Shown: positions 1 through 8,441, counted from the stretch's first letter. The stretch: DNA of 21,122 nucleotides from CAJGBR01 sp045637425 (GCA_045637425.1 JAZTZL010000025.1:1-21122), one strand, 5' to 3'. Program-made: numbers and translations. The notes: generated from the sequence alone by a model not told the origin.

Positions 1-131
<131 letters not shown>

Positions 132-296
132 AAAAGTTTATATAATGTTTTAAGAGTATCCTGACTACTGTCCTGATTTTAAAAATTAGGAATTGATGTA
201 CTACATTTTCTTTCTTAATATTCAGTAACTAAAGAACTAACTTTTCTATCGTTTCAATTTCAAACCGTCATTTTCGGCGGTTTTTATATTGAGAAC
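132..296 (-). promoter_or_regulatory. 16S rRNA leader with boxA-like element and hairpin
   Basis: This is the transcribed leader between the proximal rRNA promoter and the mature 16S. On the minus strand it carries GTTCTTTAGTTACTGAAT (220-237). This resembles the boxA antitermination signal of rRNA operons (E. coli form TGCTCTTTAACAA) and the GTTC(T/A)TTGACAT-type element common in Bacteroidetes rRNA leaders. A 7-bp hairpin lies at 263-269/276-282. Function is inferred from position and similarity only. Confidence 0.55.
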
Positions 297-302
297 GGAC
301 TG

Positions 303-334
303 CAAAGGTAGAGACTATTTTTTGAACTACCAAA
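303..334 (-). promoter_or_regulatory. rRNA promoter P2 (proximal)
   Basis: On the minus strand a -33 element TTTG (331-334) is followed after 20 bases by a perfect Bacteroidetes -7 element TACCTTTG (303-310). Transcription should start near 296. The bases directly upstream (335-352) are A-rich on the transcribed strand and could act as an UP element. Confidence 0.85.
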
Positions 335-439
335 TTTTTTGACAACTTTTTCAGTTTTTTTTTCGAACCACCGTTTTAACCCGACTGCTCTACTAAAATT
401 GTCATTCAGTAACCAAAGAACGTTTCTGTTTTGCGGGTG

Positions 440-471
440 CAAAGATGGAGTTTTTTTTCTTACCCACCAAA
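440..471 (-). promoter_or_regulatory. rRNA promoter P1 (distal)
   Basis: On the minus strand TTTG (468-471) is followed after 20 bases by CATCTTTG (440-447), one mismatch from TAnnTTTG. Spacing and flanks match the proximal promoter 137 bp downstream, so this looks like a second, duplicated rRNA promoter. Confidence 0.75.
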
Positions 472-569
472 TGTTTTTACAACTTTTTTCAAACTTTTTT
501 CAATCGATATTGATTATCAAGTTTTTACAAACAAAGAAAAATCGCCCTCAGAGTGCACTACACAGCCCC

Positions 570-1016
570 TTACTCCACTTTTACCTTTACCACGACCTTC
601 TCCACTGAGCCATTTCCCACCAACGGAGCGTGTGCATCTTCCGGGTAAAATATCGCAAATTCTCCGCCCACTAAACTAAATGACACACTCTGAGCTGCAT
701 TAAAGAACACAATATCTCGATCATTATCATATTGTTGGCTAATCACACAATCATTTCGTTCGCTCCAACCGAACCCCTCTTCACCTTTTATACAATATTG
801 TATATCTATGTACCTATCGTGAGCCTCAAGTGGAGCATCATTCAGATTTCTCAACTTAAATTCCCCAGATTCTGCATAGATATTCGTACCGTCAATTTCA
901 AAACGCTTACCACGACAGCACTCAAAATCCCCCTTCAGCAAAAACTCAAACGCCTTTTCAAAGCGCGAATTACAGTTCAGATAGCAACTATAATTCTTCA
1001 ATTCATCTTTAATCAT
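570..1016 (-). CDS. YhcH/YjgK/YiaL (DUF386) family protein
   Basis: The 148-residue product fits the length of the YhcH/YjgK/YiaL family (TabA/NanQ-like), cupin-fold proteins linked to sugar or sialic acid metabolism and sometimes acting as anomerases or toxin-antitoxin-linked regulators. Visible family features are the E64-A-H66-D67-x-Y69-x-D71-x-Q73 segment, likely supplying metal or ligand contacts on the beta-barrel, and H129 in the YPEDAHAP motif near the C terminus. I start it at the ATG at 1014-1016. An in-frame ATG at 1071-1073 would add 19 hydrophobic and basic residues the family lacks and lies upstream of the -7-like element at 1052-1059. No signal peptide is present, so it is cytoplasmic. 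Family confidence is high; the substrate is unknown. Confidence 0.88.
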   Translation of the reverse strand: MIKDELKNYSCYLNCNSRFEKAFEFLLKGDFECCRGKRFEIDGTNIYAESGEFKLRNLNDAPLEAHDRYIDIQYCIKGEEGFGWSERNDCVISQQYDNDRDIVFFNAAQSVSFSLVGGEFAIFYPEDAHAPLVGNGSVEKVVVKVKVE

Positions 1017-1026
1017 ATCTTTTTTG

Positions 1027-1034
1027 TAATTTTG
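1027..1034 (+). promoter_or_regulatory. Putative -7 element for the DMT_6 gene
   Basis: TAATTTTG fits TAnnTTTG and lies 45 bases before the ATG at 1080, predicting transcription from about 1041. The -33 region is poor (TTCA at 1002-1005, spacing 21). It lies inside the leader of the divergent gene, so the two transcripts would overlap slightly. Confidence 0.4.
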
Positions 1035-1051
1035 CGACCGTAAAAATCGTA

Positions 1052-1059
1052 CAAATATA
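1052..1059 (-). promoter_or_regulatory. Putative -7 element for the YhcH-family gene
   Basis: The minus strand reads TATATTTG, a match to TAnnTTTG, 36 bases ahead of the chosen start codon. No TTTG lies at the expected 19-21 base spacing, so this is a -7-only call. Confidence 0.4.
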
Positions 1060-1079
1060 ATTAAAAAGAACAAATAAAA

Positions 1080-1448
1080 ATGAAAGCACTCTATTCAATA
1101 CTATTATTAATAGTATCAAATGCGTTTATGACACTCGCCTGGTATGGACACTTAAAGTTCAGCGCAATGAAAGGCTGGAGCAACATTCCCCTGTTTGGCG
1201 TAATTTTAATCAGTTGGGGCATTGCACTTTTCGAATATTGTTTCCAGGTTCCGGCAAACCGCATCGGATTCATCGACAACGGAGGTCCCTTCTCACTGGT
1301 ACAACTCAAGGTTATTCAGGAGGCGATATCACTCGGTGTGTTCGTAATCTTTTCACTGCTGGTATTCCGCACTGAATCATTCCGAATCAACCATTTCATC
1401 GGCTTCATTTTCCTGATACTCGCAGTCTGGTTCATATTCAAAAAATAA
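1080..1448 (+). CDS. DMT family small membrane protein (DUF486/DMT_6)
   Basis: The 122-residue product has four hydrophobic segments (about 3-21, 38-54, 77-97 and 104-120). It matches the DUF486/DMT_6 family of short drug/metabolite-transporter-like proteins in overall sequence, notably the AWYGHLKF, WGIALFEYCFQVPANRIG and FSLVQLKVIQEAISLGVF segments. It is an inner-membrane protein whose transported compound, if any, is unknown. Small DMT proteins usually act as dimers (family knowledge). It is a single gene with its own putative promoter, divergent from the YhcH-family gene. No clear terminator is visible before the RND operon promoter. Confidence 0.88.
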   Translation: MKALYSILLLIVSNAFMTLAWYGHLKFSAMKGWSNIPLFGVILISWGIALFEYCFQVPANRIGFIDNGGPFSLVQLKVIQEAISLGVFVIFSLLVFRTESFRINHFIGFIFLILAVWFIFKK

Positions 1449-1514
1449 CCGTTCACTGAACGTACGCGCCTATTCGCTATAAAGTTCAATCTTTAATCTG
1501 AATAAAAACAGATG

Positions 1515-1544
1515 TTTTGCAAATTTTTAATAAATTTGCAAATT
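1515..1544 (+). promoter_or_regulatory. RND operon promoter with palindromic candidate operators
   Basis: A -7 element TAAATTTG is at 1531-1538, with no TTTG at the usual spacing upstream. It overlaps a perfect 12-bp palindrome AATTTGCAAATT (1533-1544). A related 8-bp palindrome TTTGCAAA (1516-1523) is centred 19 bp upstream, so the two lie roughly two helical turns apart on the same face. A dimeric repressor of TetR or MarR type is a reasonable guess for a drug-efflux operon, but no regulator gene is adjacent. Confidence 0.45.
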
Positions 1545-1584
1545 AGGAAAGATAGGTGCGTATATAATAATAAGGTATAAAAAT

Positions 1585-2652
1585 ATGAAAAATTCTACAG
1601 TTAAATTGATAACCCTGCTCGCTTTGGCGGCAATTCTTGGCGTTATCATCTATTTTTTTGTTAAGCCAGCGGGCAATCCTGCAGAGCCCAAAGTTGAACG
1701 CAAACCACAAGGTCCCCGCAGCGTAGTGGTGAAAGTTACGATGCCGCGAGAACAGACAATCAATGACGGCATTCGCTCGGTAGGCTCACTGCTTCCCGAT
1801 CGCGAGGTTGAGATTGCGTCTGAAACTACGGGTAAAATCGTAAAAATTCTCTTCGAAGAGGGTAGTTTCGTAAAAGAGGGCGAGTTGCTTGTAAAGGTAG
1901 ACGACAGTGATTTGGTAGCCCAACTAAAACGTTCTGAGTTCAACAGACAACTGCTTGAAGAGCGACTCAACCGTCAGCGCATTCTGCTCGAGAAGGACGC
2001 AGTCAGCCGCGAATCATTCGACCAGGTTGAAACCGACTACCGAATGCTCGAAGCAGATATCGAACTTTTGAAGATTAAGATTGCACGCACCGAAATACGC
2101 GCACCGTTTGATGGCATTGTCGGATTCCGCAACGTCAATCTGGGTAGTTACATTCAACCCAACACAAAGGTTACTACAATCACAGACAATTCGAATTTGA
2201 AGATTCAGTTCGCTATTCCCGAAAAATACTACACCGAAAAGCTGAAAGGTCGCGAAGTAAACTTCTCTACTGCACAGAGCGACGAGGTGTATACGGGTAA
2301 GGTTTACGCTATTGACCCGAAAATTGATGAAAAGACCCGCACCGTAACGCTGCGTGCTCGTTACAAGAACACCAACCGCGCACTGACAGGTGGTATGTTC
2401 GCCCGCGTAGCAATGAGCATCAGCGGCGATAGCGATATTATGATGATTCCTACCGAGGCTGTCATTCCGCAACAAGACAGCAAGAGTGTTTGGGTAGTTC
2501 GCAATGGCCGCGCCCACTCAGTAACGGTTGAAACTGGATTCCGTTCAGACGATATGGTCGAAATCACATCGGGACTGACCAAGGCCGACACCGTAATCAT
2601 ATCGGGCATTATGCAGATCAAAGAGGGCAGTTTGTTGAACATAGAGAAATAA
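1585..2652 (+). CDS. RND efflux periplasmic adaptor (membrane fusion protein)
   Basis: The 355-residue HlyD/AcrA-family adaptor links the inner-membrane RND pump to the outer-membrane channel. The N-terminal segment 8-26 is a hydrophobic anchor; there is no lipobox cysteine. The split biotinyl-lipoyl domain is formed by about 65-106 (VGSLLPDREVEIASE, then EEGSFVKEGELL) and about 167-200 (RTEIRAPFDGIVG, then LGSYIQP). The halves are separated by an alpha-helical hairpin at about 108-167, fairly short as in MexA/AcrA-like adaptors. Beta-barrel (about 205-280) and membrane-proximal domains follow. It is the first gene of the operon; the permease starts 7 bp after its stop. Family and role are clear; substrates cannot be read from the sequence. 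Confidence 0.95.
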   Translation: MKNSTVKLITLLALAAILGVIIYFFVKPAGNPAEPKVERKPQGPRSVVVKVTMPREQTINDGIRSVGSLLPDREVEIASETTGKIVKILFEEGSFVKEGELLVKVDDSDLVAQLKRSEFNRQLLEERLNRQRILLEKDAVSRESFDQVETDYRMLEADIELLKIKIARTEIRAPFDGIVGFRNVNLGSYIQPNTKVTTITDNSNLKIQFAIPEKYYTEKLKGREVNFSTAQSDEVYTGKVYAIDPKIDEKTRTVTLRARYKNTNRALTGGMFARVAMSISGDSDIMMIPTEAVIPQQDSKSVWVVRNGRAHSVTVETGFRSDDMVEITSGLTKADTVIISGIMQIKEGSLLNIEK

Positions 2653-2659
2653 TTGAAGT

Positions 2660-5600
2660 ATGAGTCTTTCATCAACCTCTATTAATAGGCCCGTATTTGC
2701 TACGGTGATGAGTTTGTTCATCATCATTCTCGGAGCCATAAGTTACACGTTTCTTGGGGTCAGAGACTACCCGAGTGTAGACTCCCCCATTATATCGGTA
2801 TCGACCTCGTTTCCTGGAGCCAATGCCGATGTAATAGACAACCAGATTACCGAAATTTTGGAGTCTGCCATCAACGGTATTCCTGGGATTAAGTCAATTT
2901 CGAGTACCAGCCGCGATGGTAGCAGCCGCATCACAGTCGAATTTAATTTGGACGTAGACCTTGAAACTGCAGCAAATGACGTAAGAAATAAGGTATCTGG
3001 CGTGCAACGCCGTCTGCCTGCCGAAGTAGACCCACCATCAGTGAGCAAAGCTGACGCTGATGCTCAACCTATTTTTCAGGTTACCGTAGAGAGCGATGCC
3101 CGCACGCTGATTGACTTGAGTGAATTCGCCGAGGTCAATATCAAGGAGCGACTTCAGACAATCTCGGGTGTAAGTTCTGTTGACATCTGGGGTTCACGTC
3201 GTTTCTCTATTCGTATGAAGATGGACCCGCAGTTGCTTGCTGCATACGGCATCACACCGCTTGACGTTCGCAATGCGATATCAAAAGAGAACGTCGAACT
3301 TCCTGCAGGTCGTATCGAAGGAGCCAATACCGAGTTATCAATCCGCACCCTCGGTCGTCTTCGTACAGTTGAAGATTTCAACAATCTTATCATTATCAAA
3401 GACAATGACCGCGTAGTAAGATTTCGCGACATTGGTGAAGCTGTAGTCGATGCAGAGAATACCCGCTCGGCATTCCGCCGCAATGGCAAGCCTATGGTTT
3501 CGGCTGTAATCATTCCACAGCCTGGAGCCAACTACATCGACATTGCCGACCAAGCCTATAAAGTCATCGATCAACTAAAAAAAGACTTACCTGAAGATGT
3601 CAAACTGACGGTAAGTATGGATAACACCAAATATATCCGCGAATCAATCAAGGAGGTAGCCGACTCAATCCTGATTGCCTTCATATTGGTAGTATTGATT
3701 ATCTTCCTGTTTTTGCGTTCGTGGCGCACTACACTTATTCCCGTACTCGCCATTCCGATTTCGCTGATTGGTGCATTCTTTATAATGTATGTTCTCAACT
3801 TCTCAATCAATATTCTGACGCTGCTGGCTATTGTATTGGCAATTGGCCTTGTGGTTGACGATGCGATTGTTATGATGGAGAACATTTTTGCGAAGATTGA
3901 ACAGGGAATGAATCCCAAAGAGGCTGCGCTTGTTGGTTCTAAAGAGATTTTCTTTGCAGTAATCGCCACAACAGTAGCCCTCGTAGCAGTATTCTTCCCG
4001 ATTGTATTCCTGCAGGGTGTAACAGGTCGTTTGTTCCGCGAGTTTTCTATGGTTATTGCGGGTGCAGTTGTGATTTCGACCTTCGTAGCATTGTCGTTCA
4101 CACCGATGATTTCTATGAAGATTTTGACAGCAAATGCTACGGACAACCGCTTCTATCGCGCATCAGAACGATTCTTCGAAAATTTGACTGCGGGATATGG
4201 CCGCAGCCTTCAACGATTCCTGCGCCACAGATGGATAGTATTCCCGATGATGGCTCTCTTTTTAGCATCGATTGTTTGGTTGTGGAAAGCGCTGCCGTCT
4301 GAGATGTCTCCGCTTGAAGACCGTTCGAGCATTAATGTTTCCTCTACTGCATCAGAAGGCACATCTTTTGACTATATGAATCGTTATGCTCAGAAGGTCG
4401 GAGCCGTAATTGATTCGCTTGTGCCCGAGCAGATTGCTCACCTCGATATGATTGGTATGGGTAACACCAACCGAGCAAACTTCAACATCATATTGAAGGA
4501 TATACCCGACCGCGAGGCTACACAACAGCAGATTGCAAACAGACTGACACCTCATATTTCAAAGCTGACCGAGGCTCGCAGTTTCGTATCTCAACGCCAG
4601 ACATTCGGCAATAGCCGAGGCGGGCTCCCCGTTCAATATGTAATTCAAGCGCAAGAATTCGAAGACCTGCGAGAGATAATCCCGCGCTTTATGGAGGAGG
4701 TTCAACAGAGTCCGGTATTCTACGCCTCAGACGTGAACTTGAAATTTACCAAACCTGAATTGACCGTTTCGATTGACCGCGATAAGGCATCGATGTTGGG
4801 TGTATCTGTTCAAAATATCGGACAGACACTGCAACTGACAATGAGCGAGCAGCGCATTGGATACTTCGTAGCCAATGGTAAGCAGTATCAGATTATGAGT
4901 CAAATTGACCGTCCGCAACGTAATAAACCAACAGACCTTACCAATATATATGTCCGCAACGATTATGGCGATTTGATTCAGTTGGACAACCTTGTTAAGA
5001 CAGAAGAGAGCAGTATGCCTCCACAGTTATACCGCTACAACAGGTTCTTGTCAGCAACTATTTCTGCGGGTGTAGTCGAAGGCAAGACCATTGGTGATGG
5101 TATTGCAGAGATGGACCGCATCTCGAAAAAGGTGCTCGACGAACGATTCCAGACTACCCTCTCGGGTAACTCGAAAGATTTTGTTGATAGTTCATCGAAT
5201 ATGTTGTTTGCATTCGTATTCGCGTTGATTCTCATTTACCTCGTATTGGCAGCTCAATTTGAAAGTTTCCGCGACCCAATGATTATTATGTTTACCGTAC
5301 CGCTGACACTTGCCGGTGCATTGATAGCACTCAAGGCATTCGGACAGACGCTGAATATTTTTAGTGAAATCGGTATCATTATGTTGGTCGGACTCGTAGC
5401 CAAAAACGGTATCCTTATTGTCGAATTTGCCAACCAGCGTCGTCAACAGGGTATGTCAATTATCGAGGCAGTTCAGAACGCATCAGAAGGTCGTCTGCGT
5501 CCGATTTTGATGACAAGTTTGTCTACGATATTCGGGATCCTTCCGATGGCATTCGCAACTGGTTCGGGAGCCGAAAGTCGTATCTCAATGGGTATTGCAG

Positions 5601-5713
5601 TTGTCGGAGGTATGACCTTTGCGACAATACTCACACTGTATGTCATTCCTGCGATTTATTCGTATATGACTTCAAAAAAAATAACTATAATTGAGACTAA
5701 AAATGAAGATTAA
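2660..5713 (+). CDS. RND multidrug efflux permease (AcrB/MdtB-like, HAE-1 family)
   Basis: The 1017-residue product fits the 1010-1050 residue range of HAE-1 pumps, inner-membrane homotrimers that exchange protons for drugs. It begins MSLSSTSINRPVFATVMSLF, the usual N-terminal helix. It has two large periplasmic loops and two sets of membrane helices. The proton-relay aspartates of TM4 are present as D400-D401 in GLVVDDAIVMMENI, and the TM10 lysine as K915 in MLVGLVAKNGIL, so the pump should be active. It has the drug-efflux TM4 motif rather than the heavy-metal (CzcA) signature. It lies between adaptor and channel genes, and its last 11 bases overlap the TolC-like gene, which suggests translational coupling. 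The substrate range is unknown. Confidence 0.96.
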   Translation: MSLSSTSINRPVFATVMSLFIIILGAISYTFLGVRDYPSVDSPIISVSTSFPGANADVIDNQITEILESAINGIPGIKSISSTSRDGSSRITVEFNLDVDLETAANDVRNKVSGVQRRLPAEVDPPSVSKADADAQPIFQVTVESDARTLIDLSEFAEVNIKERLQTISGVSSVDIWGSRRFSIRMKMDPQLLAAYGITPLDVRNAISKENVELPAGRIEGANTELSIRTLGRLRTVEDFNNLIIIKDNDRVVRFRDIGEAVVDAENTRSAFRRNGKPMVSAVIIPQPGANYIDIADQAYKVIDQLKKDLPEDVKLTVSMDNTKYIRESIKEVADSILIAFILVVLIIFLFLRSWRTTLIPVLAIPISLIGAFFIMYVLNFSINILTLLAIVLAIGLVVDDAIVMMENIFAKIEQGMNPKEAALVGSKEIFFAVIATTVALVAVFFPIVFLQGVTGRLFREFSMVIAGAVVISTFVALSFTPMISMKILTANATDNRFYRASERFFENLTAGYGRSLQRFLRHRWIVFPMMALFLASIVWLWKALPSEMSPLEDRSSINVSSTASEGTSFDYMNRYAQKVGAVIDSLVPEQIAHLDMIGMGNTNRANFNIILKDIPDREATQQQIANRLTPHISKLTEARSFVSQRQTFGNSRGGLPVQYVIQAQEFEDLREIIPRFMEEVQQSPVFYASDVNLKFTKPELTVSIDRDKASMLGVSVQNIGQTLQLTMSEQRIGYFVANGKQYQIMSQIDRPQRNKPTDLTNIYVRNDYGDLIQLDNLVKTEESSMPPQLYRYNRFLSATISAGVVEGKTIGDGIAEMDRISKKVLDERFQTTLSGNSKDFVDSSSNMLFAFVFALILIYLVLAAQFESFRDPMIIMFTVPLTLAGALIALKAFGQTLNIFSEIGIIMLVGLVAKNGILIVEFANQRRQQGMSIIEAVQNASEGRLRPILMTSLSTIFGILPMAFATGSGAESRISMGIAVVGGMTFATILTLYVIPAIYSYMTSKKITIIETKNED

Positions 5714-7007
5714 ACATATCACATATACATTGGTAGCACTTGTTGTGGCAGGCAGTCTGACTGCTCAACCGCGCAAACTCTCGCTCGACAGGTGTTTGGA
5801 ACTCGCGCTTGAGAACAACTACTCGATAAAAATCGCAGACATTGACCGCCAACAGGCCGAAAATAATGTTTCGCCGTCACCATTTTTACCTAAGGTATCG
5901 CTCAATGCGTCGCAGAGTCAGACTTCGACCAAGACTCGCGTAACCTACACTGCAGATAATAGTCGTGGAGAGAGCGACAATACGGTAGACAACTTGAGCG
6001 TCGGAGCCTCTGTAAATTGGACTCTGTTTGATGGTGGAGCGATGTTTGCCAATCGCAAACGCACACAGCAGTTGCTCGAGCAAGGCGACCTGAATTTGCG
6101 CAATGCTATCGAGAAGTTGATTGTCGAAGTTTCGACACAATACTACGCCATCATCATTCAGCACAGCCGCGTCAGGGCTGCCCGTCAATATATGGGCATT
6201 TCGATGATGCGCTATAACCAGGCATTGGAAAAATATCGACTCGGCTCAATTTCGGGTCTGGAGATGAAGCAGGCGAAAATTGACCTTAATGCGGATAGTT
6301 CGCAGTTGATTACCGAGCAAGAAAATCTGCGCAACAGTTACATTTCGCTGTATGAAATAATAAACATTCCGTCCGATTCGACATTCTCGGTTCAGGGTGA
6401 AGTTCAACCCGAAGGCAAACTCGAATTGAATGAATTGCGCAACTCGGCACTGGAGAATAATGTTTCGATTATCTCGGCAAGGAACGGCAAACGAATTTCA
6501 GAAAATGACTTGGATTTGGCCCGTGCGTTGAGATTCCCGACTCTCAATTTCGGTGCGGGATACACCTACAACTATTCTGACAACCCTATTTCCACGACGA
6601 AGTATAGTCGTGCACAAGGGCTGAATTGGGGATTTTCACTGAACTACACTCTGTTTAATGGCACGGATAATCGTCGCAAGATTCGTAATGCAAAGTTGCA
6701 GGTCGAAGCCGAAGATCTCTCGGTAAAGCAGGTTGAATTGAATGTAATCAGCACAATTAACTCCACCTACAACTCATACCGCAGCAATCTCCAGATGATA
6801 AATTTCGAACAGGAGAGTTCAGATGCAGCGAAGTTGAATCTCGACACAGCCATTGAAAAATATCGACTCGGTTCGATTTCGGGTATTGAATTCCGTGAAA
6901 TTCAACGCAGCTACCTCAACGCGGAGATACGCCGTTTGGCAGCACTTTACCAAGCAAAGGTTTCAGAGATTACCCTACTCTACCTCTCAGGCAGATTGTT
7001 GGATTAA
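5703..7007 (+). CDS. TolC-family outer membrane efflux channel
   Basis: The 434-residue outer membrane factor forms the exit duct of the tripartite pump. Residues 1-21 are a signal peptide ending in SLTA-Q. The mature protein begins LSLDRCLELALENN, the classic first helix of TolC-family proteins. The two structural repeats are obvious: EKYRLGSISGLE in the first half and EKYRLGSISGIE in the second, each before the equivalent long helix. I chose the ATG at 5703, which overlaps the end of the permease gene by 11 bp. An in-frame TTG at 5691 would add four residues in front of an already complete signal peptide. A strong hairpin terminator follows 20 bases after the stop. Confidence 0.95.
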   Translation: MKIKHITYTLVALVVAGSLTAQPRKLSLDRCLELALENNYSIKIADIDRQQAENNVSPSPFLPKVSLNASQSQTSTKTRVTYTADNSRGESDNTVDNLSVGASVNWTLFDGGAMFANRKRTQQLLEQGDLNLRNAIEKLIVEVSTQYYAIIIQHSRVRAARQYMGISMMRYNQALEKYRLGSISGLEMKQAKIDLNADSSQLITEQENLRNSYISLYEIINIPSDSTFSVQGEVQPEGKLELNELRNSALENNVSIISARNGKRISENDLDLARALRFPTLNFGAGYTYNYSDNPISTTKYSRAQGLNWGFSLNYTLFNGTDNRRKIRNAKLQVEAEDLSVKQVELNVISTINSTYNSYRSNLQMINFEQESSDAAKLNLDTAIEKYRLGSISGIEFREIQRSYLNAEIRRLAALYQAKVSEITLLYLSGRLLD

Positions 7008-7027
7008 CCTCCAAATACATAGTAAAC

Positions 7028-7060
7028 AAAAGTGTAGCCCCGCAGTGGGCTACACTTTTT
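7028..7060 (+). terminator. Rho-independent terminator of the RND operon
   Basis: A perfect 13-bp stem (7028-7040 with 7047-7059, containing GTGTAGCCC/GGGCTACAC) has a 6-base loop and a T-run. The flanking A-run gives a shorter T-run on the other strand, so it may also end the convergent trmD transcript. Confidence 0.9.
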
Positions 7061-7077
7061 TATTTATAACTTAATTA

Positions 7078-7752
7078 TTACTCTAAAAGGTCTGGGCGCA
7101 ACAATCGAGTTCTCTCAAATGATTGAGTTTCTTGCCAACGCTCGATTTCAGCGAAATTACCAGATGTCAGCACTTCGGGCACCTTCCAACCGTTGAATTC
7201 CGCGGGCCTTGTGTAGACGGGCGGAGCCAACAAATTATCCTGAAAACAATCTGTCAGAGCCGATGCCTCATCACCGATTGCTCCGGGTAGAAGTCGCACC
7301 ACGCTATCTGCCATAACTGCAGCAGCCAACTCGCCACCTGTCATAACGAAATCACCAATCGAAATCTCTTTGGTAATCAGATGTTCGCGCACTCGGTAGT
7401 CAACTCCCTTATAATGTCCGCAGAGTATGATTATATTTTCTAACGTCGAGAGACGATTTGCTTCGTGTTGGTCGAATCGTACACCATCGGGAGAAGTGTA
7501 GATAATCTCATCGTAATGTCTTTGCGAGCATAACTCCGTAATGCAGCGATATATCGGCTCGATTTTCATCACCATACCCGCCTCGCCTCCGAACGGGTAA
7601 TCGTCCGTAGTGCGGTGTTTATCGACTGTCCAATCGCGAATGTTGTGAATATGTATCTCAACCAAGCCTTTCTGCTGAGCTCGTTTCAGAATAGATTCGT
7701 TCAGCGGACTATGCAACAATTCGGGGACTACGGTCAGAATATCGATTCTCAT
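7078..7752 (-). CDS. trmD: tRNA (guanine37-N1)-methyltransferase TrmD
   Basis: The SPOUT-class enzyme methylates G37 of tRNAs with a G36-G37 pair, using S-adenosylmethionine, which prevents +1 frameshifting. It starts MRIDILTVVPE and shows YPFGGEAGMVM (52-62), TSPDG (86-90), the trefoil-knot SAM-binding segments CGHYKGVDYRV (111-121) and SIGDFVMTGGE (131-141), and R153 and D168 at the positions of the catalytic Arg154/Asp169 of the enterobacterial enzyme. At 224 residues it is shorter than E. coli TrmD (255); shorter C-terminal domains are usual in Bacteroidetes (family knowledge). It starts 6 bp after the MBL hydrolase gene and is almost certainly co-transcribed with it. Confidence 0.97.
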   Translation of the reverse strand: MRIDILTVVPELLHSPLNESILKRAQQKGLVEIHIHNIRDWTVDKHRTTDDYPFGGEAGMVMKIEPIYRCITELCSQRHYDEIIYTSPDGVRFDQHEANRLSTLENIIILCGHYKGVDYRVREHLITKEISIGDFVMTGGELAAAVMADSVVRLLPGAIGDEASALTDCFQDNLLAPPVYTRPAEFNGWKVPEVLTSGNFAEIERWQETQSFERTRLLRPDLLE

Positions 7753-7758
7753 ACTCTA

Positions 7759-8424
7759 CTAATATTTAACTTGCTCTTGAATAACCTCTGTGATGAATGG
7801 ATTGAACATTGTTTCGTGTCCGATAGTCGATGCCGGACCGTGTCCTGGTAACACCTGCACATCATCGCCCAAAGGCAAAATCTTTTTCAATATAGATGTC
7901 ATCAACTGCGAGTAGTCGCCACCCGGCAAATCACTACGACCGATACTTTCCCGGAAGAGCGTATCACCAGGCAATATCACTTTTTCATTTGGCAACCAGA
8001 AAGTCACCTGACCTTGCGAGTGTCCGGGCGTAGTAATCACCTTTACAGGATTTTCACCCACCATAATTTCATTCACATCATTCAGGTCAATCTCGACAAG
8101 AGGAGCGCTTTCCAGTTCAAATCCAAACATAGCAGCATATTGCGGAGCCATATCAACAATTTGCTGGTCTAGTTTACTCACAGCAAACGGCACCGAGAAG
8201 TGAGATTTCAGAGCATCAACTCCAGCGATATGGTCAACGTGTCCGTGGGTAGCCACGACCATTTTCAGTTTGAGATTATTCTCTTCTATAAACTGCACCA
8301 ATCGACCATCTTCGCTTGAATTTACACAACCCGGGTCCACCACAATGCACTCACCCTTAGGTTCATATATAATATAAGTATTCTCTTGAAGCGGATTAAC
8401 TGTAAAAACTGCAATTTTCAACAT
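7759..8424 (-). CDS. MBL-fold metallo-hydrolase (glyoxalase II-like)
   Basis: The 221-residue metallo-beta-lactamase-fold hydrolase has a complete dinuclear metal site: H60-x-H62-x-D64-H65 (THGHVDHIAG), H135 in TTPGHSQG, D154 in PGDTLF and H195 in PGHGP. The layout matches the short glyoxalase II-like group (YcbL/GloC-like), soluble thioesterases often acting on S-lactoylglutathione-like or related thioesters (family knowledge; substrate not shown). I start it at the ATG at 8422-8424, giving MLKIAVFTVNPLQENTYI as in the family. An in-frame ATG at 8449-8451 lies within the -7 element and cannot be the start of a transcript from that promoter. It is the first gene of the two-gene operon with trmD. 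Confidence 0.93.
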   Translation of the reverse strand: MLKIAVFTVNPLQENTYIIYEPKGECIVVDPGCVNSSEDGRLVQFIEENNLKLKMVVATHGHVDHIAGVDALKSHFSVPFAVSKLDQQIVDMAPQYAAMFGFELESAPLVEIDLNDVNEIMVGENPVKVITTPGHSQGQVTFWLPNEKVILPGDTLFRESIGRSDLPGGDYSQLMTSILKKILPLGDDVQVLPGHGPASTIGHETMFNPFITEVIQEQVKY

Positions 8425-8441
8425 AAAAAATCGAATTAAAA

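Larger units (their letters stand above)
220..489 (-). repeat. Duplicated rRNA promoter module (two repeat pairs)
   Basis: Two sets of direct repeats mark a duplicated module. The boxA-like 18-mer occurs at 220-237 and 404-421 with one mismatch. A 23-bp block covering the -33 element and its A-rich upstream flank occurs at 330-352 and 467-489 with three mismatches. Each boxA-like copy lies downstream of its own promoter, so each transcript would carry at least one. Confidence 0.8.

Noticed and set aside
263..290. Hairpin followed by T-run on the plus strand (possible terminator)
   Set aside because: No plus-strand gene ends here; it sits inside the rRNA leader and is better read as a leader hairpin on the minus strand.
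339..679. Short plus-strand open frames in the rRNA promoter region
   Set aside because: They cover the duplicated promoter modules, are phenylalanine/lysine-rich by base composition, and resemble no protein family.
1017..1073. Upstream ATG extending the YhcH-family protein by 19 residues
   Set aside because: The extension is not part of the family and starts upstream of the likely promoter element.
2014..2517. Long antisense open frame (167 codons) opposite the RND adaptor
   Set aside because: Shadow of the adaptor gene's codon usage; no family resemblance and no promoter or start context.
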